Positions 36,923-45,589 of a stretch of 64,000 nt of DNA are shown here, in pieces; position 1 is the first letter of the stretch; each line of letters opens with the position of its first letter. Below the pieces are notes generated by a model, which worked only from the letters and a program-made list of their open reading frames with translations, searched no databases and had not been told where the DNA came from. The position numbers and the translations under genes were made by a program. This DNA comes from an uncultured Afifella sp. (lineage in GTDB: Bacteria; Pseudomonadota; Alphaproteobacteria; Rhizobiales; Afifellaceae): positions 40,484 to 104,483 of the forward strand of contig CAMYKZ010000015.1 in assembly GCA_947259045.1 (NCBI GenBank), in the 5' to 3' direction.

Positions 36923-39900
36923 ATGCGTCTGTCCCGTCTACGCCTTCTCGGCTTCAAGTCCTTTGTTGATGCAACCGATATTCCGATCGAGACCGGGCTG
37001 ACCGGAATTGTCGGGCCGAACGGCTGTGGCAAATCCAATCTTGTCGAGGCATTGCGCTTTGTCATGGGCGAGAGTTCATACAAGGCGATGCGCGGCTCCG
37101 GCATGGATGACGTGATTTTTTCCGGATCCGCCAATCGGCCGTCGCGCAATACTGCCGAAGTCACCCTGTTTGCCGATCTTGCGGGTTCAGCGTCATCGAC
37201 AGCCCTGGCCGCCGGTTTGCCGGCCAGCGATCAGGTCGAGATTACCCGGCGGATCGAGCGCGAAGCCGGTTCCGTCTACCGCATGAACGGCAAGGATGTG
37301 CGCGCCCGCGACGTGCAGCTTCTGTTTGCCGACGCCGCCACCGGAGCCCGCTCGTCGGCAATGGTCCGTCAGGGCCAGATCGGCGAGATCATTTCCGCCA
37401 AGCCGACCCAGCGCCGCGGTATTCTGGAAGACGCCGCCGGCATCACCGGGCTGCATTCGCGCCGCCATGAGGCGGAACTCAAACTGCGTGCCGCCGACCA
37501 GAATCTGGAGCGGCTTGAGGACATTACCAACGAAATTTCCGGCCAGCTCGATGCGTTGAAGCGCCAGGCCCGCCAGGCGGTGCGCTACCGCAATCTGTCC
37601 GGCGAGATCCGCAAGGCCGAAGCGACATTGTTCCTGATCCGGTGGCAGTCAGCCTGCGAACGCTATTCGGAAGCCGACGCGGAACTGACATCGGCGACAA
37701 TTCTTCTGGCGGAAGCAACCGAAGCGCAGACGGTTGCCGCCAAGGATGAAGCGATTGCCGGGAGCCGGCTGCCGGAATTGCGCGAAAAGGCCGCCCAGGC
37801 CGCCGCGGCATTGCAACGGATCCAGATTTCGGTTCAGGAACTGGAGCGTGAGGAAGAGCGGCTGGCGGCACGGCGCGGTGAGCTGGAAAAGCGTCATGGC
37901 GAGGCTGCCCAGGACCTGTCGCGGGAAGTTGAGATTCAGGCTGAAAGCAAGGCGGCGATTGCCCGTCTCGACGAAGAGCAGGCCCAGTTGACGGCTGCCT
38001 CCGCAGAGGTGCGCGAACATGCCGACGCCAGCCGCCTCGATGCGCAGACCGGTGCGGCGGATCTGGCGGAGAAGGAGTTGGCGTTTTCCGACGCGTCGCT
38101 GGCGCTGGCATCCCAGGTCGCCGAGCGTGCGGCTCTGGAAAAGACCGTTACCAATACCGACAACAGGCTGGGGCAGCTTGCAGCCGACCGTCAGCGGGTC
38201 GACGAAGAGCGGCAAACGCTTGAAACAAGGTTAGCCGCCGACAGTGGCGTTGGCGCGGCAACGGATGCGGCCGCGCGGGCGGAAGAGGCGCTGGCGGAAC
38301 ATGAAGCCGCTTTGTCGGAAGCGGAAGAACAGCTGCAGGCGGCCCGGAGCGCCGAACAGGCCGCGCGTGAACCGCGCGAGGCCGCCGTTCGGGCATTGAG
38401 CGGGCTTGAGGCGGAGGCCCGGACACTCGCCAGGATGCTGGAAGGCGCTGAGCCGGACCTGTTTCCGCCGCTGATCGATTCTGTTGCCGTGTCGCCGGGT
38501 TTCGAACTGGCGCTGGCCGCCGCGCTCGGCGACGATCTGGAAGCATCGCTTGACCGCAACGCGCCGCGTTTCTGGATGAAAACGCCGGAACCGGGCAATG
38601 ATCAGGCACTCCCGTCGCGGTCTGAGTCGCTTTCTGCGCATGTCGATGCACCAGACGAACTTGCTGCCCGGTTGGCTCAGATCGGTGTTGTCGATGCCGC
38701 TTCCGGCGATATGCTGCAGGCTTTCCTGCGGCCCGGCCAGCGGCTTGTCAGCCGGGAAGGCGACCTCTGGCGCTGGGACGGGTTCCGAATGATCGCCGGC
38801 GCGCCGACAGCGGCTGCCCAGCGGCTGGAGCAGCGCAACCGGCTGGCGCAGCTTGATGACGAGATCGCCGTCGGGCGGCAGGCGGTTCAAATGGCGGAAG
38901 AAGCCTGCAACAACCGGGTTGCGACCTGTCAGGCCGCCGAACAGCACGAGCAGGAAGCCCGCCGCAATGTGCGCACCGGCCGCGCCGAGCTTGATCAGCG
39001 GCGTTCCGCCCTGAGTGAGGCCGAACGCAGCGTTGGACGCACTGCGGAGCGCCTGTCGGCCGTGCAGGAGGCGCTGAAACGGATAGCCGCGGAAAAAGCC
39101 CAGCTTGCCGAAGACAGGGAAGCCGCGGCAACCGGCCTGTCGGCCTTGAATGATATTTCCGCTTCGGAAGACGAATTGAACGGGCTTCGTGCAAAGGTGG
39201 AGACGGCCCGGCTCAAAGCTGCCGAGGCCCGCGCCGTCGCTGAAGGGGTTGAGCGTGAGGAACAGGCACGCAAGGGCCGGCTTGGCCAGATCGGGGCCGA
39301 ACATGAGCGCTGGAGCGAACGCCTCGGCAAAGCCGATCAGCGCATAACGTCGCTGGAAGAGCGCCGCAATGAATTTGCCGCCGAAATCAGCCGGCTTGAC
39401 GATCAGCCTGATATTTTTGAGGACCGCCGCAGGGCGCTTTTGAGCCAGGTCGCCGACGCGGAAAATCAGCGTGGTGGAGCCAACGACGGTCTGACCAGTG
39501 CCGAAACCGCCCATCGCAAGGCGGCGGAAACTGCGCGCGAAGTTCTGGATATTCTGTCCGGCGTGCGCGAGAAACGCGCCCGGGAAGAGGAGCGGCTTGA
39601 AGCTGCAAGGGTCCGCCGCGATGAAGTGATCGCGCAGATCGGCGATCTGTTTGACTGCCCGCCGCAGGATCTCAGGGCGATTACGGAATTGAAGCCGGAA
39701 GCACCGTTGCCGGAGCTTGCCGCAATGGAAGCGCGGGTGGACCGATTGAAGCGCGAACGCGAACGTCTTGGCGGCGTCAATCTGCGCGCTGAGGAAGAAG
39801 CCGGCGAAATCGAAACCCGGCTGGAAATCATCCATACGGAACGCGCCGATCTTGAAGCGGCGATTCGCCAGTTGCGCAACGGCATCAATACGTTGAACCG

Positions 39901-40393
39901 CGAAGCGCGTCAGCGGCTGATCGACGCGTTCGATGAGGTCAATGGCCATTTCCAGAGCCTGTTCACCCATCTGTTCGGGGGCGGCACTGCGGAACTGACG
40001 CTGACGGAATCCGACGATCCGCTCGACGCCGGCCTGGAAATCATCGCCAAGCCGCCGGGCAAGAAACCCCAGAGCATGACCCTGCTTTCCGGTGGCGAGC
40101 AGGCGCTGACGGCAATGTCGCTGATTTTCGCGGTTTTCCTGACCAATCCGTCGCCGATCTGCGTTCTCGATGAAGTGGACGCGCCGCTTGATGACGCCAA
40201 TGTTGAACGCTTCTGCGCCCTGCTTGAGGATATGCGCGATCGTACCGATACGCGCTTTGTCGTGATCACGCACAATCCGATCACAATGGCCCGGATGGAC
40301 CGGCTGTTTGGCGTGACGATGGCGGAGCGGGGCGTGTCACAGCTGGTGTCCGTGGATCTGCAGACTGCGGAGGGCTTTCGCGAAGCGGTTTGA
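36923..40393 (+). CDS. smc: Chromosome segregation protein SMC
   Basis: 1156 residues, full length for SMC. The N-terminal ATPase half has Walker A GPNGCGKSN (residues 31-39), followed by two long coiled coils rich in Glu, Ala and Arg around a hinge (residues about 500-620). The C-terminal half carries the signature LLSGGEQALTAMSLIFAVF and Walker B CVLDEVDAPLDDAN, then the D and H loops (VVITHNPITMARMDRLFGVTM). It organises and separates replicated chromosomes with ScpA and ScpB (not in this window). Confidence 0.98.
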   Translation: MRLSRLRLLGFKSFVDATDIPIETGLTGIVGPNGCGKSNLVEALRFVMGESSYKAMRGSGMDDVIFSGSANRPSRNTAEVTLFADLAGSASSTALAAGLPASDQVEITRRIEREAGSVYRMNGKDVRARDVQLLFADAATGARSSAMVRQGQIGEIISAKPTQRRGILEDAAGITGLHSRRHEAELKLRAADQNLERLEDITNEISGQLDALKRQARQAVRYRNLSGEIRKAEATLFLIRWQSACERYSEADAELTSATILLAEATEAQTVAAKDEAIAGSRLPELREKAAQAAAALQRIQISVQELEREEERLAARRGELEKRHGEAAQDLSREVEIQAESKAAIARLDEEQAQLTAASAEVREHADASRLDAQTGAADLAEKELAFSDASLALASQVAERAALEKTVTNTDNRLGQLAADRQRVDEERQTLETRLAADSGVGAATDAAARAEEALAEHEAALSEAEEQLQAARSAEQAAREPREAAVRALSGLEAEARTLARMLEGAEPDLFPPLIDSVAVSPGFELALAAALGDDLEASLDRNAPRFWMKTPEPGNDQALPSRSESLSAHVDAPDELAARLAQIGVVDAASGDMLQAFLRPGQRLVSREGDLWRWDGFRMIAGAPTAAAQRLEQRNRLAQLDDEIAVGRQAVQMAEEACNNRVATCQAAEQHEQEARRNVRTGRAELDQRRSALSEAERSVGRTAERLSAVQEALKRIAAEKAQLAEDREAAATGLSALNDISASEDELNGLRAKVETARLKAAEARAVAEGVEREEQARKGRLGQIGAEHERWSERLGKADQRITSLEERRNEFAAEISRLDDQPDIFEDRRRALLSQVADAENQRGGANDGLTSAETAHRKAAETAREVLDILSGVREKRAREEERLEAARVRRDEVIAQIGDLFDCPPQDLRAITELKPEAPLPELAAMEARVDRLKRERERLGGVNLRAEEEAGEIETRLEIIHTERADLEAAIRQLRNGINTLNREARQRLIDAFDEVNGHFQSLFTHLFGGGTAELTLTESDDPLDAGLEIIAKPPGKKPQSMTLLSGGEQALTAMSLIFAVFLTNPSPICVLDEVDAPLDDANVERFCALLEDMRDRTDTRFVVITHNPITMARMDRLFGVTMAERGVSQLVSVDLQTAEGFREAV

Positions 40394-40480
40394 CCAACCC
40401 GGCGATGACCAAATGCCGCACTGCCGGACAGGTTAAAAAAATCGTTTTAATTCAATGACTTATAGGGAAGTTTTGTTGCC

Positions 40481-40509
40481 TTGACAGTCCCCGCGGCCAG
40501 AACTATGTT
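40481..40509 (+). promoter_or_regulatory. Sigma-70 promoter of the atp F0 operon
   Basis: TTGACA (40481-40486), 17-nt spacer, TATGTT (40504-40509); the -35 box is perfect and the -10 box is 4/6. It is about 95 nt before the atpI start. The rest of the 215-nt gap after smc shows no gene; the leader from about 40516 is long enough for structure, but none was identified. Confidence 0.75.
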
Positions 40510-40608
40510 GCGCGCGGTTTCGGAGGGGTGCGACCCGCCGGGTTCGGCTTGCCGATCTGGGCTCTTGTCATTTAGCGTTTTGATTATCGGCGTTATGGTG
40601 GTTTGAGC

Positions 40609-40971
40609 ATGGTGAAAGACAAGACGACCGGCAATAAGGCGGGAAACAATCAGAACCGGAATGGTGAATTGGATCGGCGGCTTGAACGCCTGTCGCAGGC
40701 TCTCCAGAAGGAGCGGCGCGATCAGGAGGTCGAGAACCGTCCGCATCAGGCAAAAGCGACTGACTATGGTCAGGCGCTGCGGCTGAGCAGCGAATTTGCT
40801 GCGGCGATTCTGGTCGGAGCCATTCTGGGCTGGGGCCTCGACAAGGTGGCGGGAACGTCACCATGGGGTTTGATCGTATTCGTGTTACTCGGCTTTGTTG
40901 CCGGCGTACTGAATGTGATTCGCGCCTCCGGAAGCATGAAGACGTCGGGTCCCTCCGACCCGGAACAATAA
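40609..40971 (+). CDS. atpI: ATP synthase assembly protein I
   Basis: 120 residues. A highly charged N-terminal half (DRRLERLSQALQKERRDQE) precedes two membrane helices: LSSEFAAAILVGAILGWGLDKVAG and WGLIVFVLLGFVAGVLNVIRA. This matches AtpI of alphaproteobacteria (AtpI/MgtZ), which helps assemble the c-ring. The ATG at 40609 follows a TTG that is less likely. It is the first gene of the F0 cluster. Confidence 0.9.
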   Translation: MVKDKTTGNKAGNNQNRNGELDRRLERLSQALQKERRDQEVENRPHQAKATDYGQALRLSSEFAAAILVGAILGWGLDKVAGTSPWGLIVFVLLGFVAGVLNVIRASGSMKTSGPSDPEQ

Positions 40972-41078
40972 CGGCTCGATGCCGAAGATAGACAGGCGCA
41001 GCCGCGCCATGACAAAACAGGCGCGATCGCGCCATAATGAGACGGGGCGCCGCCGGCGCCAGCAAGAGGAAGAGTGAC

Positions 41079-41852
41079 GTGGCTTCATCTGCCGACGCCG
41101 ACAAATTAGATCCAATCCATCAGTTTGCCGTCCAGAATCTGGTTGAGTTTGGCGAATTCGGCGGCTCAGTGATCGCTTTCACGAATTCGGCACTGTTCAT
41201 GTTGGCAGCCGTCCTGGCGATCACGGCGTTTCTGCTTTTGTCGACACGCAGCCGCGGACTGATCCCCGGTCGGATGCAGTCACTGGCGGAAATGTCTTAT
41301 GAGTTTGTCGCCGGAATGCTGCGCGAGGCAGCCGGCCCGGAAGGCATGCGGTTCTTTCCGTTTGTCTTCTCGCTGTTCATGTTCATTCTGTTCCTGAACT
41401 TTTTCGGCATGGTGCCGTACTTCTTCACCGTGACCAGCCACATTCTGATCACCGCCTCACTGGCGCTGCTCGTCTTCTTTACCGTCATTGCCTACGGCTT
41501 TTACCGGCACGGTGTGGGTTTTCTCAAACTGTTCGTGCCAAGCGGCGTGCCTGCGGCCCTTGTGCCGATGATCGTGCTGATTGAAGTGATTTCCTTCCTG
41601 TCGCGCCCGATCAGCCTGTCTGTCCGTCTGTTTGCGAATATGCTGGCCGGGCACATTACGCTGAAGGTTTTCGCCGGTTTTATTCTCAGCCTCAGCGCTT
41701 TCGGTTTTGTCGGCGTAATCGGCGCGATCCTGCCGTTTCTTTTGACGGTCGCGCTGACGGCACTGGAAATTCTCGTCGCCTTCCTGCAGGCCTATGTCTT
41801 TGCCATCCTGACCTGCATGTACCTGAACGACGCAATTCATCCGTCCCATTAA
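41079..41852 (+). CDS. atpB: F0F1 ATP synthase subunit a
   Basis: 257 residues from the GTG at 41079, chosen because AGAGGAAG precedes it and because the N-terminal DPIHQF then lies close to the start as in other alphaproteobacteria; an ATG at 41037 would add 14 residues. Six helices; the essential arginine is in [14 protein letters not shown], and the a/c interface helix ends [21 protein letters not shown]. It forms the proton half-channels. Confidence 0.96.
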   Translation: MASSADADKLDPIHQFAVQNLVEFGEFGGSVIAFTNSALFMLAAVLAITAFLLLSTRSRGLIPGRMQSLAEMSYEFVAGMLREAAGPEGMRFFPFVFSLFMFILFLNFFGMVPYFFTVTSHILITASLALLVFFTVIAYGFYRHGVGFLKLFVPSGVPAALVPMIVLIEVISFLSRPISLSVRLFANMLAGHITLKVFAGFILSLSAFGFVGVIGAILPFLLTVALTALEILVAFLQAYVFAILTCMYLNDAIHPSH

Positions 41853-41902
41853 CGGGATCAAGATAACCAACCCGATTGTATTCACCTCAAGGAGCTTGAA
41901 CA

Positions 41903-42130
41903 ATGGAAGTAGAAGCAGCAAAACTCATCGGCGCAGGAATTGCATGCGTGGGCATGGCCGGAGCCGGTGTTGGCCTGGGCCACATTTTCGGTCAGTATCT
42001 TTCCGGCGCGTTGCGCAATCCGGCGGCAGCCGACGGCCAGTTCGGCCGTTTGATCTTCGGCTTTGCCGTGATCGAGGCGCTTGGCATTTTCTCGCTGCTG
42101 ATCGCGCTGCTTCTTCTGTTTGCGTTCTGA
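41903..42130 (+). CDS. atpE: F0F1 ATP synthase subunit c
   Basis: 75 residues, two helices joined by the RNPAA polar loop. The proton-carrying carboxylate is Glu58 in [12 protein letters not shown]. The GxGxGxG-like helix 1 is AGAGVGLG. The ATG is preceded by GGAG. It is the ring-forming rotor subunit. Confidence 0.97.
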   Translation: MEVEAAKLIGAGIACVGMAGAGVGLGHIFGQYLSGALRNPAAADGQFGRLIFGFAVIEALGIFSLLIALLLLFAF

Positions 42131-42224
42131 TTGGTCTGACTGAGACCTGAAACCGGCGACCGGCCATCCGGCGCCGGTCTGTTCACCCGATCATCGGGAA
42201 CCGGATCATGTAGGAGACCGCAAC

Positions 42225-42767
42225 GTGGCGGAAACGACTGAATCGATTGAGCAAGATGGCGGCCACAGCGATGTGTTCCCGCCATTCGACTCCACGACGT
42301 TCGGCTCCCAGCTTCTCTGGCTGGCGATTGCCTTTGGGCTGCTCTATTATCTGATGTCCAGACTTGCGCTGCCGCGGATCGCATCGATCCTGGAGGAGCG
42401 CAACGATCGCATTGCCGATGATCTTGCCGAGGCGGAAAAGCTGAAGCAGGAGACGGATGAGGCACTTGCCGCCTACGAGCAGGCGCTGGCGGAAGCAAAG
42501 CAGAATGCCCATGCCATTGCCCAGGAGGCGCGCGACAAGTCGAAGGACGAGGTCGAAGCGGCCCGCGGCAAGATCGAAGGCGAACTTGAAGCCAAATTGG
42601 CGGAAGCCGAAAGCCGCATCACTGCCGTGAAAGCCGATGCGATGACGGAAGTCGACGTGATTGCACGCGATACTGCGGGTGCGCTTGTCGACATGCTGAT
42701 CGGCGCGTCGGGCAAAGCCGATGTGTCAAAGGCGGTCGACGCGGTGCTGGCGGAGAGGAAAAGCTGA
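42225..42767 (+). CDS. F0F1 ATP synthase subunit b'
   Basis: 180 residues from a GTG start behind AGGAG. The N-terminal segment (FPPFDSTTFGSQLLWLAIAFGLLYYLM) is the membrane helix, followed by ALPRIASILEERNDRI and a long Ala/Glu/Lys-rich coiled coil. Photosynthetic and alphaproteobacterial F0 has both b and b', as here. It ends by overlapping the start of atpF (TGATG). Confidence 0.93.
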   Translation: MAETTESIEQDGGHSDVFPPFDSTTFGSQLLWLAIAFGLLYYLMSRLALPRIASILEERNDRIADDLAEAEKLKQETDEALAAYEQALAEAKQNAHAIAQEARDKSKDEVEAARGKIEGELEAKLAEAESRITAVKADAMTEVDVIARDTAGALVDMLIGASGKADVSKAVDAVLAERKS

Positions 42768-43258
42768 TGGACGCAACATCTTGGGCAACATTCTGGGTCT
42801 TTGTGGCCCTGCTCTGCTTCCTGGGCCTGCTGGTCTATCTCAAGGTGCCGGCGATGGTGACGAAAGCGCTCGACAAGCGGGCGGATGAAATCCGTTCCAG
42901 TCTCGAGGACGCCCGCAAGCTGCGCGAAGAAAGTCAGGCGCTGCTGGCGGAATATCAGCGCAAACGCCAGGAAGCCGAAGTGGAAGCCAAGGACATTATC
43001 GACCAGGCCAAACGTGAGGCGGTCGCATTGGCAGACGAGGCCAAGGTGCGGATGGAAGATTATGTCGAGCGCCGCACCAAGGCGGTGGAGCAGCGTATCG
43101 CCCAGGCCGAAAGCCAGGCATTGGCCGATGTCCGCTCCAGCGCCATCGACATTGCGTCGCTGGCCGCTGCCCGGGTCGCCGCCGATCAGGCTGAAGGCGA
43201 AGCCGGCAACAAGCTGATTGAGGCATCGATTGCATCGCTGAAAGACAAGCTTAACTGA
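42767..43258 (+). CDS. atpF: F0F1 ATP synthase subunit b
   Basis: 163 residues: one N-terminal membrane helix (TFWVFVALLCFLGLLVYLKV) followed by a coiled-coil stalk (EAEVEAKDIIDQAKREAVALADEAK). Its ATG overlaps the stop of the b' gene by one base. The F1 genes are elsewhere, as is normal for alphaproteobacteria. Confidence 0.95.
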   Translation: MDATSWATFWVFVALLCFLGLLVYLKVPAMVTKALDKRADEIRSSLEDARKLREESQALLAEYQRKRQEAEVEAKDIIDQAKREAVALADEAKVRMEDYVERRTKAVEQRIAQAESQALADVRSSAIDIASLAAARVAADQAEGEAGNKLIEASIASLKDKLN

Positions 43259-43583
43259 TAATCACCGGGCGGGTGTCCGGTGCCTTGATCTCCGGTGTGC
43301 GATGATGCGCATAAACCGCAGTTTCTGAGCCAGATTGTCGATAAATGCCACGCTGATTCTGTGCCGGGCAATCTGCCGCAAGCGCCCGTTAAATCGGTTC
43401 GTGCACGGCAGATCCTGCAGCAAATTTGCGACGTTCCAGTGGAATTTGATCCCGGAATGGATGTTCAGCAACATTGTGAATTCATCGACCTTGAAAGACC
43501 TCTTTTTAGCCCGACAATAGGTCGTGGTGGAAAGTGCGGAAGACGCTGGCCAATGTCATGTAACGTTGACTTGAGGTCTGGTT
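43259..43583 (+). other. 325-nt gap between atpF and the porin gene
   Basis: No full gene. It contains an orphan copy of the porin 3' end (listed separately) and the porin leader; the stretch 43330-43540 shows no further recognisable coding sequence. TTGACTTGAGGT at 43568-43579 supplies the porin ribosome site. Confidence 0.5.
43297..43328 (+). repeat. Orphan copy of the porin gene's last 32 nt
   Basis: A 32-nt exact match to the last 32 nt of the downstream porin gene (44773-44804), including its stop codon, in the same orientation. It encodes the final MMRINRSF and TGA. The repeated unit lies about 255 nt upstream of the porin start, as would remain if a tandem porin copy had been deleted and only its tail kept. 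Confidence 0.85.
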
Positions 43584-44804
43584 ATGAATTCAAAAGCTTT
43601 GTTGTTAAGTTCGGCGGCCGCGATGATCGTCGCCAGCGGCACACAGGCGGCGGATCTGCCCAGCGCCGAACCTGTCGAATATGTTCGTGTCTGCGACGCC
43701 TTCGGGACGGGTTTTTTCTACATTCCCGGAACGGATACCTGTATCAGGATGTCGGGCTTCGCCCGTTACGAAGCCCACTGGGTAGAAGACGATCGCGAAG
43801 GTGACGAATTCAACAATTTCACCACACGAGCGCGTGGACAGGTGAACTTCGATGCCCGCACGATGACGGATCTTGGTCTTCTGCGGTCTTATATCGAACT
43901 GCGCGGCACGATCGGCCCGGCCGACACTGGCGGCTATTCCGATGGTTTCAACTTGAACCAGGCCTGGTTGTCGCTGAGCAATGACATGGGAACCCTGACG
44001 GCGGGCCACCATTTGTCATTTTACGATTTTTTCGGCGGTAAAGCGATGGATACCCGGATCGGGCTTGATGATCCGACCGATGAAGTCAATCTGCTGGCCT
44101 ATTCTTTTCTGATCGGCAACGGCCTGTCGGCATCCTTGTCGATTGAAGACAAGACGTTTCGCCGCTACGGCGTATTGATCGGCGCCGGTGGTGGCGGCAT
44201 CAGCCTGACAACGCCTTCCAGCAACAGCGATGGTCAGGAAATTCCGGATTTCGTCGCCAATATCCGTATCGATCAGGGCTGGGGTTCGGCCCAGATCATG
44301 GGGGTCGGCGGGCGTGTGGGAGCAACCGATGCCGGCGGGTTCGGCAGCGATGACGCGTTCGGCTATGCTGCGGGCCTCGGTCTGAGCCTGAAAGTCCCGA
44401 TGACGGGCGTTACATTCAGTATGCAGGCAGACTATGCCGAAGGCCTTGTTCGTTATGTGACGACCGGCAACGACGCTTTGTTGTTCGATGCCGTGGAGAA
44501 CGTCGCAGGCACGGGAATTTCCCTGACGGAGGCGTGGGCGGCCAAAGCCGGCCTGGGTGCAGATATCACCTCTACAATCAGCGCGTCGCTGGATGGCGCC
44601 TACGCCGATATCGATCACAACGGCATGGCGGCCGGCATTGATTATGACACCTGGATTGTCGCCGGGACAGTTCACTGGAAGCCGGTTTCGGGCCTGACGA
44701 TTTCCGGTGAGCTGGCTTATGAGGATGTCAATTACGATGCCGGAGCCGGTGTTGACGACTTTGATGTCTGGGGTGCGATGATGCGCATAAACCGCAGTTT
44801 CTGA
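43584..44804 (+). CDS. Outer-membrane porin (rhizobial Porin_2 / RopA-type)
   Basis: 406 residues. Sec signal of 22 residues ending ASGTQA, then ADLPSAEPVEYVRVCDAFGTGFFYIPGTDTCIRMSG, the hallmark start of the alphaproteobacterial porin family (two cysteines in the N-terminal region). The rest is amphipathic beta-strand sequence ending in the aromatic RINRSF, the outer-membrane signal. The length and ends match 16-stranded general porins such as RopA and Omp2b. The upstream orphan copy of its 3' end suggests that it once had a tandem sister. Confidence 0.93.
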   Translation: MNSKALLLSSAAAMIVASGTQAADLPSAEPVEYVRVCDAFGTGFFYIPGTDTCIRMSGFARYEAHWVEDDREGDEFNNFTTRARGQVNFDARTMTDLGLLRSYIELRGTIGPADTGGYSDGFNLNQAWLSLSNDMGTLTAGHHLSFYDFFGGKAMDTRIGLDDPTDEVNLLAYSFLIGNGLSASLSIEDKTFRRYGVLIGAGGGGISLTTPSSNSDGQEIPDFVANIRIDQGWGSAQIMGVGGRVGATDAGGFGSDDAFGYAAGLGLSLKVPMTGVTFSMQADYAEGLVRYVTTGNDALLFDAVENVAGTGISLTEAWAAKAGLGADITSTISASLDGAYADIDHNGMAAGIDYDTWIVAGTVHWKPVSGLTISGELAYEDVNYDAGAGVDDFDVWGAMMRINRSF

Positions 44805-44827
44805 ACCAAGCCTATAATTGTTGTGGC

Positions 44828-44853
44828 AAGCCCGGCGCAAGCGCGCCGGGCTT
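44828..44853. terminator. Hairpin terminator between convergent porin and rnhB
   Basis: AAGCCCGGCGC (44828-44838) pairs perfectly with GCGCCGGGCTT (44843-44853) around AAGC. The T run is weak (CTTCTC), but position and stem strength point to a shared terminator. Confidence 0.65.
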
Positions 44854-44860
44854 CTCAGAT

Positions 44861-45529
44861 TCAGTCCTGCATTGACGTTTTAAGCGGTGCGAATGTCATT
44901 CTGTGAATCGGGCAGGGACCATGTTCGACGATGGCATTTCGGTGCGCTTTGGTGCCGTACCCCTTATGGCCGGCAAAGCCGAAACCCGGATAGATCCCGT
45001 CATAACGCATCATCAACCGGTCGCGCATTACCTTGGCGACGATGGATGCCGCGGCAATGGAGAGGCATTTGCCGTCACCGCCGACGATTGCGCTGGCATC
45101 GACCGCCAGCCCGTCAGGCACGTCGCGGCCATCGACCAGCGCAAAGTCGGCAGCCGCCGGCAGGCCGGCGACGGCCCGGGCCATGGCGTCAAGGCTTGCC
45201 TGGCGAATATTAATCCGGTCGATCGTCGCCGAACTGGAGAAAGCAACCGAAACCGAGGCGGCACGGCAGATCTGTTCAAACAGGATTTCGCGCCGGCTTT
45301 CGCTGAGCGTTTTGGAATCCGCCAGCCCGGCCGGAATATTGTCGGGATCAAGCACCACCGCGGCGGCCGATACCGGGCCGGCCAGAGGGCCGCGTCCTGC
45401 CTCATCGACGCCTGCGACCCGGTTCCGGCCATTGGCAATGTGGCCCGCCTCAACCCGGAAATCGGCAATCGGTCTGGCCCGTTTTTGACTGGACTGTCTT
45501 TGTCTGGGTGCAGACCTGTTTTGAACCAT
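44861..45529 (-). CDS. rnhB: Ribonuclease HII
   Basis: 222 residues. It removes ribonucleotides and RNA from DNA duplexes. Catalytic residues Asp42 and Glu43 lie in GVDEAGRGPLAGPV, and further conserved parts are DSKTLSESRRE, ALVDGRDVPDG (third Asp), and ASIVAKVMRDRLM with the late acidic residue. The C-terminal GYGTKAH..AI..HGPCPIHR is complete. The N-terminal 35 residues are a charged extension. The start could be any of several codons; the first ATG is used here. Confidence 0.95.
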   Translation of the reverse strand: MVQNRSAPRQRQSSQKRARPIADFRVEAGHIANGRNRVAGVDEAGRGPLAGPVSAAAVVLDPDNIPAGLADSKTLSESRREILFEQICRAASVSVAFSSSATIDRINIRQASLDAMARAVAGLPAAADFALVDGRDVPDGLAVDASAIVGGDGKCLSIAAASIVAKVMRDRLMMRYDGIYPGFGFAGHKGYGTKAHRNAIVEHGPCPIHRMTFAPLKTSMQD

Positions 45530-45589
45530 GCACCCCGATAAACGGCTCGCTGGCCGTCGGCAAGGCCGAAGGCAGACTGTTCCCGGCTT

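Noticed and set aside
38231..40273. 680-codon minus-strand open frame inside smc
   Set aside because: GC-rich coding sequence on the plus strand leaves few antisense stops. The SMC protein is unmistakable and the antisense product has no recognisable domain.
43262..43474. 70-codon minus-strand frame that at first looked like a transposase fragment
   Set aside because: Its C-terminal part is the reverse complement of the orphan porin tail, and no transposase motif holds up on reading.
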